In this document: one piece after another, positions 9,887-17,630 of the stretch
Layout of the letters: every line of letters starts with the position of its first letter
How positions within the stretch are numbered: position 1 is the stretch's first letter
Assembly (NCBI GenBank): GCA_022448265.1
Contig: JAKVCC010000008.1
Span: 42,587-106,586, forward strand
DNA length: 64,000 bases
Source of the DNA: Pirellulales bacterium
Lineage (GTDB): Bacteria > Planctomycetota > Planctomycetia > Pirellulales > Lacipirellulaceae
Reading direction: 5' to 3'
The notes under the pieces: model-generated
Databases searched by the model: none
Told to the model about the DNA's origin: nothing
Seen by the model: the letters and a program-made list of their open reading frames with translations, nothing else
Program-made: the position numbers and the translations under genes

Positions 9887-10567
9887 ATGCCTTGCTCCGA
9901 GTACTTTCCGCCACCCGCCGATTCGTCCCGCGACGGCTTGGTCGCCGTAGGCGGCGAATTGAGTCCAGAACGGCTGCTCGACGCCTACCAGCACGGGATT
10001 TTCCCCTGGCCTGGATATCCGGATGATCCGATGCTTTGGTGGTCGCCCGATCCCAGGGCCATTTTACCCTTGGACGGCCTGCGGATTTCCAGGCGTCTCC
10101 GGAGAAAACTGCGTTCAGGAGTTTTTCAAACAACTTGCGATACTGCTTTTGACGAGGTGATCCATGGCTGTGCCACTGCGCAGAATCGCTTGCACAATAC
10201 CTGGCTCACCGACGAGATGGTCGCCGCTTACTGCCATATGCATACACTGGGCCATGCGCATAGTGTCGAAGTTTGGCATCAGGGCGCGCTGGCAGGCGGC
10301 ACCTATGGCCTGGGAATCGGCGGCTTCTTTGCCGCAGAAAGCATGTTCTATCGCCTGCGCGATGCGTCGAAAGTCGCTTTGGCTGTTCTTGTAGCCCATT
10401 TGCGAGCCCGCGGTTTCGTGTTGCTGGACGTCCAGCAATGGACGGCTCACACGGGGAGACTCGGCGTTGTCGAAATTCCGCGGGATGCGTACCTGCAAAC
10501 GTTGGCCGATGCTCTACCAGTAAACGTAACGTTTGGCGAGCGGCTGGAAGGGCTGAACTTTGCCTAG
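9887..10567 (+). CDS. aat: Leucyl/phenylalanyl-tRNA--protein transferase
   Basis: This 226-residue enzyme attaches Leu or Phe from tRNA to the N-terminus of proteins with basic N-terminal residues, marking them for ClpS/ClpAP degradation (N-end rule). Motifs include GLVAVGGELSPERLLDAYQHG, HGIFPWP, LWWSPDPRAIL, the NTWLTDEM segment, EVWHQGALAGGTYG and AESMFYR. I chose the ATG at 9887 (MPCSEYFPPP), which gives the usual family length; the frame is open for 35 codons further upstream without family similarity. It is flanked by minus-strand genes, so it is probably monocistronic. Confidence 0.93.
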   Translation: MPCSEYFPPPADSSRDGLVAVGGELSPERLLDAYQHGIFPWPGYPDDPMLWWSPDPRAILPLDGLRISRRLRRKLRSGVFQTTCDTAFDEVIHGCATAQNRLHNTWLTDEMVAAYCHMHTLGHAHSVEVWHQGALAGGTYGLGIGGFFAAESMFYRLRDASKVALAVLVAHLRARGFVLLDVQQWTAHTGRLGVVEIPRDAYLQTLADALPVNVTFGERLEGLNFA

Positions 10568-10725
10568 CCCGCAAATTTCATATGCCTACGCTGAATACCA
10601 AATTTTAGCAGACCACTTGCTTCACTGCCGACGTCGGTCTGATTTGCGGCAACGAGCGCACAGGGCCCTAGGAGCGACTTTAGCCCTTCTTCGAGGCGAT
10701 GCCTACGATTCTCCTCTGCGGCGAC

Positions 10726-11637
10726 TCAAACAATCAGGCCGCGCAGCACATTGTAGCTGAGCTGCAGCGACAGGCACCGGCGCTCCACCGACCCTTCGAA
10801 CGCCTGATCTTCCACCTCGACACAAACGGGGCCGTCGTACCCCACATCGGTCAGCGCAGCAACCCACCGGCCCCAATCGATGTCGCCCAAGCCAGGTATT
10901 TTGGCCGTACTGCGCTCCATGGGCGGCACCAGCGTTCCTACATCGTCGAGCACCTCGACGTCGATTCGCATGTCTTTGGCATGGGCATGGAATATACGCT
11001 GGCCGAATTCGCGAATGGGGGCAATCGGATCAACAAGTTGCATCCGCAGGTGAGACGGATCGTAATTCAGCCCGAAGCTGGACGAAGGAATCAACTCAAA
11101 CATGCGCCGCCAAGTCGCAGGCGTGCAGGCCATATTCAAGCCAAAGGGCCAGGTGTGCGCAAAAAGCATTGGACAATTCTCGATGCCGATGCGCACGCCC
11201 CGATCTTCTGCTTGACGCACTAGATCGGGCCAATATTTCTTGAATAACCTAAAATTATCGTCAAGCGAAAGCAGATGATTTGCGCCAACAAATGTATTGA
11301 CAGTCGATAAACCCAACAGGGCCGCCGCATCGAAAACCTTTGGCAAATGACCCCGCGCGGCGCTACCCTGCTCGGCATCTGCGGACAGTGGGACTGAATA
11401 ATATCCCAGCGCACTGATTTCAACACCGTGCTTGTCGCAGAGGGCCCGCACATCGTCGGCCTGACTGGCTGTGAAATGGGTGACATCCAGATGTGTCACC
11501 CCGCCGTATTTGCGGTCCGGCCCCTCGCAAGGCCAGCACATCACTTCGACGCAGTCGTAACCAATCGAGGCGGCGTGCTCAAGAACCTGTTCGAAGGAAA
11601 GGTCGCCGAAGATCGCGCTGACGTAACCAAGTTGCAT
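10726..11637 (-). CDS. Sugar phosphate isomerase/epimerase family protein (xylose-isomerase-like TIM barrel)
   Basis: This 303-residue protein belongs to the AP-endonuclease-2/xylose-isomerase-like TIM-barrel superfamily. Metal-ligand positions typical of the fold are visible: the Glu in GIENCPM, the Asp-x-x-His in NYDPSHL, the His in FHAHAKD, and a Glu near the C-terminus in VCVEVED. Planctomycetes carry many such paralogues, often for sugar or inositol catabolism, and the exact substrate is not readable here. I prefer the ATG at 11637; a TTG three codons earlier is also possible. The gene lies downstream of the two PLP enzymes on the same strand, with a 138-base gap. Confidence 0.85.
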   Translation of the reverse strand: MQLGYVSAIFGDLSFEQVLEHAASIGYDCVEVMCWPCEGPDRKYGGVTHLDVTHFTASQADDVRALCDKHGVEISALGYYSVPLSADAEQGSAARGHLPKVFDAAALLGLSTVNTFVGANHLLSLDDNFRLFKKYWPDLVRQAEDRGVRIGIENCPMLFAHTWPFGLNMACTPATWRRMFELIPSSSFGLNYDPSHLRMQLVDPIAPIREFGQRIFHAHAKDMRIDVEVLDDVGTLVPPMERSTAKIPGLGDIDWGRWVAALTDVGYDGPVCVEVEDQAFEGSVERRCLSLQLSYNVLRGLIV

Positions 11638-11775
11638 GGCATTCAAGTGGACGAGAGGATAGGTGGGCCAGTGTGGACGATGTAAAAACAGCCAAAAGCC
11701 CCTGGCCAGCCTAGTGTGGCCAGCCGCCTACGATAAACCAACCGTGCGCGAAGTCCCGTACACGGAAAGTCCGCG

Positions 11776-12924
11776 TTACAGAACTCCAAAGGCTCCTTCT
11801 AAATCCTGCTGCAAATCTTCGTAGGCCTCCAAACCGACCGATAAGCGAATCAGGCCATCAGCGATACCGTGTTTTTTTCGATCGGCCGCATCGTAGCTGG
11901 CGTGCGACATCGAGGCCGGCTGCTCGATCAGCGATTCAACCGCGCCCAGGCTGACCGCTAGTTGAAACAGGTGCGTCGCTTCTACGAATCGTTTCGCCTC
12001 CGCAAATTCGCCGCGAAGTTCAAAGGAGAGCATGGCTCCAAACGGGCCCCCCTCCATTTGACGCCTAGCAATATCATGCCCCGGGTGGTCTGGCAGTCCC
12101 GGGTAGTGGACCCGCGCCACGCGGTCATGCGACGACAGCCACGTTGCCAACTCCAGCGCAGTACGACTCTGTTCGCAAACCCGCACCGCAAGCGTTTTCA
12201 AACCGCGCGAACACAAGAAAGCCTCCCAGGGCCCCATGATCCCGCCGGTGGCATTTTGCACAAAATAAAGTTCGTCCCACAGCGACGGGTCGCGAACAAC
12301 CAACGCCCCGCCGACCAGATCACTGTGACCGCCGATGTACTTGGTCGCCGAATGCATGACCAAATCGGCGCCAAGTTCCAAAGGGCGCGTAAGCACTGGG
12401 GTCGCAAACGTGCTGTCCACGCCCAACAGCGCGTCGTGGCGATGGGCCACCTCGGCACAAGCACCGATATCGGTGATGGTCAGACGCGGATTGCCGGGGC
12501 TTTCAATCCATAACAACCGGGTCGCCGGCGTGATGGCCGCCTCAACGCTGGCCAGATCCGTGGTATCGACCAGCGTCACCTGGATGCCAGCACGGCTGGA
12601 TATTTTGTGGAGAAGCCGGTAAGTGCCGCCATAGATGTCACTGCCCGCCAGAACATGGTCGCCCGCTTTGAGAAGGCCCATCGCACAGTGGATAGCCGCC
12701 ATGCCACTGGCAAAAGCCAGCGCACCACAACCCGCCTCCAGTGAGGCGAGAGTGCTCTCCAGGGCAGCGCGCGTGGGGTTGCCGCTGCGCGAGTAATCAA
12801 ACTCACCCCACTCGCCCGCGCCAGGCTGTACGTAAGTCGCCGCGAGATGCAGCGGCCGGACGACAGCGCCGGTTGCTGCGCACTTTTCGTTGCCAACGTG
12901 GATCGCCCGGGTTTTAAAGTGCAT
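11776..12924 (-). CDS. Trans-sulfuration PLP enzyme (cystathionine gamma-synthase/lyase family), copy 1
   Basis: This 382-residue protein belongs to the Cys/Met-metabolism PLP family that makes or breaks cystathionine and related thioethers. Landmarks are the N-terminal TRAIHVGNE, the tyrosine loop FDYSRSGNPTR and the PLP-stacking SDIYGGTYRL. Next come WIESPGNPRL, the Schiff-base Lys195 in HSATKYIGGHSD, and SLGAVESLIEQPASMSH. The set fits cystathionine gamma-synthase, gamma-lyase or beta-lyase; sequence alone does not decide. A second family member starts upstream (12960-14219) with only a 35-base gap on the same strand, so the two are probably co-transcribed and may split synthesis and cleavage steps. 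Confidence 0.9.
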   Translation of the reverse strand: MHFKTRAIHVGNEKCAATGAVVRPLHLAATYVQPGAGEWGEFDYSRSGNPTRAALESTLASLEAGCGALAFASGMAAIHCAMGLLKAGDHVLAGSDIYGGTYRLLHKISSRAGIQVTLVDTTDLASVEAAITPATRLLWIESPGNPRLTITDIGACAEVAHRHDALLGVDSTFATPVLTRPLELGADLVMHSATKYIGGHSDLVGGALVVRDPSLWDELYFVQNATGGIMGPWEAFLCSRGLKTLAVRVCEQSRTALELATWLSSHDRVARVHYPGLPDHPGHDIARRQMEGGPFGAMLSFELRGEFAEAKRFVEATHLFQLAVSLGAVESLIEQPASMSHASYDAADRKKHGIADGLIRLSVGLEAYEDLQQDLEGAFGVL

Positions 12925-12959
12925 GTGGTCGCTCGGTGTAATTGCGCTCTGTCACTGCG

Positions 12960-14219
12960 CTAAGGCATTTCCAGAGCTTGCCCAAGATCGGCAATCAAAT
13001 CTTCGGCATTCTCGATGCCGCAAGCAAGTCGAATCATATTGTCGGGGATGCCAAACTGACTCCGCTCTTCAGGCGTACACTGATAGTAACTCATGACCAG
13101 GGGCTGCTCGATCAGCGACTCCACACCGCCCAAACTAGGAGCGATGCGCGGGATCTTCACCGCATCGACAATATCGGCAGTGACGCGCCAGTCGGCATCC
13201 TGTATCAAAAATGTGACAAGCCCCCCAAACCCGCGCATCCAGCGTTTCGCGATTTTCGCGTAGGGATGCGAGGCCAACCCTGGGTAAAACACCCGCTCAA
13301 CCCGTGGATGGCTCTCCAGGTATTCTGCGACGCGTTGTCCGTTTTCGTTGTGCCGCTGCATCCGCAATTCAAATGTTTTCAAACCGCGCGCGAGCAAATA
13401 CACGTTTTGTGGACTATTGACCGCGCCCATAATGCCCCGCAGGTTGCGGACCGACTCCATTTTCTCTTTGGTTCCGATCACAGCTCCCGCCAGCAGGTCG
13501 TTGTGCCCACCCAGGTATTTGGTAGCCGAATGCAGTACGTAATCGATCCCGGAATCAATGGGTCGCAGATTATACGGAGTGGCAAGCGTGGCGTCGATCA
13601 AGGTATCGATACCATGACGCCGGCCAATATCGGAAAAACGTTCCAGATCGATACAACTCATATGCGGATTCGTCGGCGATTCGCTTATGAGCATCTTCGT
13701 ATTGGGCGTGATGGCCCTTTCCATGGCTTCATAATCGCAGGTCCGGACCTGACGCGTCACGACTCCGAAACGTGACAAATGCTTGGTGCAAAATTCACGG
13801 CTCCGGTGGTAGCACTCGTCGAAAAAAACGACTTCATCCCCCGCGCGGAGTTTTGACATCAGCAGGCCCACCATCGCAGCCATGCCGCTGGAATAGAGCA
13901 CCCCGTCTTCGCCCCCCTCTAGCTCAGCCAGCTTGCGCTCGACAACCCTTTCGCCCGGATGCCCATACCGGCCATACTCTTCGCGAGGTTGTTCCTGCTG
14001 AATGAAGTCGATAATCGCCTGCGTATCAGCAAACGTGTAGGTCGAAGCGCAAAATATGGGATCCGTAACCGAATCGCCCGGCTTCTGACGCGCCTCACCG
14101 GCGTGGACCGACTTGGTAGAAATATCGTTCAAAAACTCGGCAGGCAAAGCCTTCACGTTCGGCTGGACCGCTTCGGACGGATCGCGGGGACGCTGTTTCG
14201 CCATTTCAAGGTGATTCAT
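12960..14219 (-). CDS. Trans-sulfuration PLP enzyme (cystathionine gamma-synthase/lyase family), copy 2
   Basis: This 419-residue protein is the second Cys/Met PLP enzyme of the pair. It has about 35 extra N-terminal residues before the conserved TKSVHAGEAR. Family features are EYGRYGHPGERVVE, YSSGMAAM, DECYHRSREF, ISESPTNPHM, Lys234 in HSATKYLGGHND and SLGGVESLIEQPLVMSY. It is clearly diverged from its neighbour (YHRSREF replaces the usual YGGT loop), which argues for a different thioether substrate. The start at 14219 (MNHLEMAKQ) or 14204 (MAKQ) is not settled. Its leader carries a strong intrinsic terminator 58 bases before the start, which suggests attenuation. Confidence 0.9.
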   Translation of the reverse strand: MNHLEMAKQRPRDPSEAVQPNVKALPAEFLNDISTKSVHAGEARQKPGDSVTDPIFCASTYTFADTQAIIDFIQQEQPREEYGRYGHPGERVVERKLAELEGGEDGVLYSSGMAAMVGLLMSKLRAGDEVVFFDECYHRSREFCTKHLSRFGVVTRQVRTCDYEAMERAITPNTKMLISESPTNPHMSCIDLERFSDIGRRHGIDTLIDATLATPYNLRPIDSGIDYVLHSATKYLGGHNDLLAGAVIGTKEKMESVRNLRGIMGAVNSPQNVYLLARGLKTFELRMQRHNENGQRVAEYLESHPRVERVFYPGLASHPYAKIAKRWMRGFGGLVTFLIQDADWRVTADIVDAVKIPRIAPSLGGVESLIEQPLVMSYYQCTPEERSQFGIPDNMIRLACGIENAEDLIADLGQALEMP

Positions 14220-14714
14220 AGGGGAAGCAGGGGCTGGGGACTGGGGCGGATTCGAAGCTCGTACCTGGTAATTCACAAAAAAAACCGCACTTACGCTCGG
14301 TAAATGCGGCTTGTGAAAGCTGCTTCGAATTCCAATGGCCAACCAATATCCTGTCGCCACCGAACTCCTGTTGCCATGTTTGCTACCAGACGCCTTCAGG
14401 TGCTTTGCGTTGGCAACGTTTTGGCTCTTTAGCAGTTTCGGCTGCAAGCGGCCACAAATCCCGAGTTGCTGTAAGTTTACGCAGCAATCCACCAGGATGC
14501 AAGCACGTTTCGCGAAAGGCGAAGTTTTCCTGGCAATTTAGCTGTCCACCGCCAGCGCCAGCAGTGCATCAGTTCATTTTTCTCCAGCGGCGCACCAATG
14601 AGTAACTAGATGCACTTCCCTGAACCTGTTGTCGATCTTGACCCCATCCAGGTCACTTGAGAATATCCGCGCCCCGTACTTTTTCTCACCCTCCCCCACT
14701 TTGCTGGTGTTTCC
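14220..14714 (-). promoter_or_regulatory. Leader and divergent promoter region; candidate attenuator or riboswitch for the PLP-enzyme operon
   Basis: This 495-base spacer separates the minus-strand PLP operon from a plus-strand lipoprotein gene. It holds the intrinsic terminator at 14277-14309. Two further inverted repeats nest around it: ATTCGAAGC at 14250-14258 with GCTTCGAAT at 14322-14330, and TTCACAA at 14272-14278 with TTGTGAA at 14311-14317. Farther upstream in the leader a smaller hairpin is seen (TTGCTG with CAGCAA, about 14464-14485). Its loop and flank contain CTTAC, which could pair with GTAAG of the terminator. I compared the leader by eye with SAM-I, SAM-II, SAH, cobalamin and T-box signatures and found no match. 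Confidence 0.5.
14277..14309 (-). terminator. Rho-independent terminator inside the PLP-operon leader
   Basis: On the minus strand CCGCATTTAC pairs with GTAAGTGCGG around a CGAGC loop and is followed at once by eight T residues. One of the ten pairs is a G-U wobble, which pairs only in minus-strand RNA; on the plus strand it would be a mismatch, and no T-run follows there. The next minus-strand gene upstream is more than 3 kb away, behind plus-strand genes. The obvious transcript for this element to stop is therefore the PLP operon itself. Confidence 0.75.
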
Positions 14715-15356
14715 ATGACTGGTCCTTCCAAACGATTCGTCATGCGCCATCTAGCTTGTGTCGTGCTACTTGCCTGTACGCTCTTCGCCAGTTGCCGCTC
14801 CCCATATTATGCCGACCGGGGGATCGGCCTAGGCGCACTCACAGGTGCGGGCGCAGGCGCCATCATTGGCAATGCGACCGGCGGAAACGCTGGTAGCGGC
14901 GCGTTGATTGGCGCGGGCCTCGGCGCACTGACCGGTGCGGCCGTTGGCACGGAAATGGACGCGCTTGCTGCTCAGAATCGGGCAGCGATCGCCGCTCAAA
15001 TGGGCCGCCAGGTGCAAGCCGGCGCGGCAAATATTCAAGAAGTGATCGCAATGACCCAGGCAGGAGTAGATCCTCGGCTCATCCAGAACTACGTGAGAAC
15101 GTCGGGCGTGGTCGCTCCTTTGGCGGCAAGCGATGTAATCTATCTGCACGAACAAGGCGTTTCGACCGACGTTATCCAGGTGATGCAGAGCCCACCGATG
15201 GTGCAGGCGCCGCTCGTGGCAAATCTTCCCCCCGTAATTGTCGAAGAGTACTACTACGGCCGACCCGCTTGCTACACCCCCCATTTCGGATATCACCACG
15301 GCTACCACCGGGGCCGCCGTGGCCGTACCAGCTTCGGCTTCTCGATTTCGAAATGA
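14715..15356 (+). CDS. Glycine-zipper lipoprotein
   Basis: This 213-residue protein has a signal peptide ending in the lipobox LFASC, so it should be lipidated and sent to the envelope. Residues about 37-85 form two glycine-zipper hairpins (GIGLGALTGAGAGAIIG and GSGALIGAGLGALTGAAVG), like the outer-membrane SlyB/OsmB-type zipper domain. The rest is a helical segment followed by a His/Arg/Gly-rich tail (YHHGYHRGRRGR). Proteins of this kind sit in or under the outer membrane; the specific role is unknown. The ATG at 14715 or the one eleven codons on (MRHLACV) may be the start. Confidence 0.75.
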   Translation: MTGPSKRFVMRHLACVVLLACTLFASCRSPYYADRGIGLGALTGAGAGAIIGNATGGNAGSGALIGAGLGALTGAAVGTEMDALAAQNRAAIAAQMGRQVQAGAANIQEVIAMTQAGVDPRLIQNYVRTSGVVAPLAASDVIYLHEQGVSTDVIQVMQSPPMVQAPLVANLPPVIVEEYYYGRPACYTPHFGYHHGYHRGRRGRTSFGFSISK

Positions 15357-15496
15357 GACAGGGACAGCTGCGCGGCGCGGCGACGGCACGTCCATCTTCT
15401 CTTTGGTGACCAAGCGTTTGCGCTTCGCACCAGCCTCGCGCGGCCTAGTGCTGCCGCGGCTATCGATGACAGGGGAAAAATCGTTATACTTACCTA

Positions 15497-17497
15497 ATGA
15501 CCAAGCTCCGTCTTGCCGCCGCGGGTGTGAATCAAACACCCCTGGCATGGGAAACCAACTGCAACAACCTGCTGGCTGCTATCTCGGCCGCGCGCGAGGC
15601 GGAGGCGGGGGTACTATGCTTGCCGGAACTCTCGATCACTGGCTATGGCTGCGAAGACACCTTCTTTGCGACCGGCGTACAAGAAACCGCGCTAGAAATT
15701 CTCGCCGAAATCGTCCCCCAGACGCAGGACCTAGTCACAACCCTGGGCCTGCCGCTGGCCATTGACGGCCAACTCTACAATGTGATGGCCCTTTGTTGCG
15801 ACGGGAAGCTGCTGGGCCTGGTTGGCAAACAGCACCTAGCTGCCGACGGCATTCACTACGAACCTCGCTGGTTTGCGCCTTGGCCAGCGGGCCACGTTCG
15901 GGAAGTTTCAATCGGAGCGTCCGCGTATCCGGTCGGCGATTTGCTGTTCGATTGCGGCGGTGTGAAAATCGGCATGGAAATCTGCCGGGATGCCTGGGTC
16001 GACGACCGTTCGGGGGGGCGGCTGGCCGCTCGCGGTGCGGATATTATTCTCAACCCCAGTGCCAGCCACTTCGCCTTTAACAAACAAGAAATCCGCCGCG
16101 AGTTCGTCCTTCGGGGTTCGCGCGAGTTTCACGTCAGCTACGCCTATGCCAATCTATTGGGCAACGAATCGGGGCGCGCGATCTTTGACGGGGGAACACT
16201 CATTGCCAGTCGGGGAGAGATGCTGGCCGCCGGGGCGCGCCTCTCGTTCGCCGATTGGGTAATGGCAACTGCCGACATCGACGTAGCTGCCTCGCGCCGC
16301 GATCGAGAGGGGGCATCCCGGCCGCGCTGCGACCTGCAGAGCCTGGGCGGCGCGACGATCGAGGCCCAGTGCACGTTTCCGCCCCCGACGGCGCCGCGCA
16401 CGGCCACCCGCCCGGCCGCCTGGGATGCTTCACCGGCCTCCAAAGCCGAAGAATTTTCCCGGGCCGTACCGCTCGCGCTATTCGATTATCTTCGCAAGAG
16501 TCGCGCCGGCGGCCTGGTGGTCTCGCTGAGCGGTGGAGCCGATTCCTCAGCCATAGTCACGATGGTCTGGCTCCTGGTAGAGCTGGCCATCGCCGACATT
16601 GGCCGGGAAGTTTTTTTGCGGAAGCTCGCCCATATCCAGGGTCTTGCCGAGCAGCCCAATAACGGGGCGCTGGTTGGCCGGCTACTGACGTGCGTCTATC
16701 AACGAACCCGCAACAGCAGCCAAGTAACACACAGCGCTGCGGTCCAGGTCACCAAAGCCGTGGGAGCAGAGTTCGTAGAGTGGAATATCGACAACCTAGT
16801 GGATGGCTATGTCGATATGGTCTCGCAAGCCACCGACCGCCAACTTACGTGGAAGCAGGACGACCTGACGCTGCAAAACATTCAAGCCCGCGTACGGGGA
16901 CCGGGCGCATGGCTGTTGGCTAATATGCGCGGGGCCCTGCTGCTGGCCACCAGCAATCGTAGTGAGGCAGCGGTCGGCTACGCCACCATGGACGGCGACA
17001 CGTGCGGCGGGCTCGCGCCAATCACCGGCATCGACAAAGCGTATTTGCTCGAATGGCTCCAATGGATGGAGCGGGCGGGGCCAGCTGGCGCCGGTCCACT
17101 CGATGTGTTGGCGGTAGTCAATTGCCAAGAGCCGACGGCCGAACTTCGCCCGCCAGGAGAACATCAGACCGATGAAGGCGACCTGATGCCGTACACCGTT
17201 TTAGATACGATCGAACGGGCAGCCATTCGTGATAAACAGATGCCCGTTGAAGTACTGCAAACGCTGGAAGCCCGCTTTGCAGATTACTCACAAACACAGT
17301 TGGGACACTGGACAGAGCGATTCTTTCGGCTCTGGTGCCGCAACCAGTGGAAGCGAGAACGCTACGCCCCTTCGTTTCATCTTGACGATGAGAACCTCGA
17401 CCCCAAGACATGGTGCCGTTTCCCCATCTTGTCGGGCGGATTTGACCGTGAGCTGGCCGACCTGCGTGCGAGAACAGGGGCGGACAAGCAGGAATAA
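15497..17497 (+). CDS. nadE: Glutamine-dependent NAD+ synthetase
   Basis: This 666-residue enzyme converts nicotinic acid adenine dinucleotide to NAD+ using ammonia released from glutamine. The N-terminal nitrilase-type glutaminase has the triad Glu44 (LPELS), Lys111 (GLVGKQH) and Cys163 (GMEICRDAW). The C-terminal synthetase has the ATP pyrophosphatase loop SGGADS at 345-350, then ATSNRSEAAVGY and GDTCGGLAPI. This is the two-domain form typical of many bacteria, at normal length. The start MTKLRLAAAGVNQTP fits the nitrilase fold. A TATACT lies only seven bases before the ATG, so the transcript could be leaderless. Confidence 0.95.
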   Translation: MTKLRLAAAGVNQTPLAWETNCNNLLAAISAAREAEAGVLCLPELSITGYGCEDTFFATGVQETALEILAEIVPQTQDLVTTLGLPLAIDGQLYNVMALCCDGKLLGLVGKQHLAADGIHYEPRWFAPWPAGHVREVSIGASAYPVGDLLFDCGGVKIGMEICRDAWVDDRSGGRLAARGADIILNPSASHFAFNKQEIRREFVLRGSREFHVSYAYANLLGNESGRAIFDGGTLIASRGEMLAAGARLSFADWVMATADIDVAASRRDREGASRPRCDLQSLGGATIEAQCTFPPPTAPRTATRPAAWDASPASKAEEFSRAVPLALFDYLRKSRAGGLVVSLSGGADSSAIVTMVWLLVELAIADIGREVFLRKLAHIQGLAEQPNNGALVGRLLTCVYQRTRNSSQVTHSAAVQVTKAVGAEFVEWNIDNLVDGYVDMVSQATDRQLTWKQDDLTLQNIQARVRGPGAWLLANMRGALLLATSNRSEAAVGYATMDGDTCGGLAPITGIDKAYLLEWLQWMERAGPAGAGPLDVLAVVNCQEPTAELRPPGEHQTDEGDLMPYTVLDTIERAAIRDKQMPVEVLQTLEARFADYSQTQLGHWTERFFRLWCRNQWKRERYAPSFHLDDENLDPKTWCRFPILSGGFDRELADLRARTGADKQE

Positions 17498-17630
17498 ACC
17501 GGACACCAGCCGATAGGCTCATTCTGCTGCGACCCCCCAGTGCTTTTTCGTCGGCAGTCCGTCAGATCAGGAAAAGTCAGCACGCCCCGAGTGAAAAAGT
17601 ATCGCTCCGACGCGCGGGCGCCGAACAAGA

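Noticed and set aside
11702-11723. CTGGCCA/TGGCCAG hairpin as a terminator between the PLP enzymes and the isomerase
   Set aside because: It has a 7-bp stem with no T-run; too weak to call.
14320-14500. Known riboswitch classes in the PLP-operon leader (SAM-I, SAM-II, SAH, cobalamin, T-box)
   Set aside because: The conserved core strings of these classes were not found by eye; only the terminator layout is supported.
14829-15548. 239-residue minus-strand frame opposite the glycine-zipper lipoprotein
   Set aside because: It is a shadow of the Gly/Ala-rich coding strand, with no domain signal.
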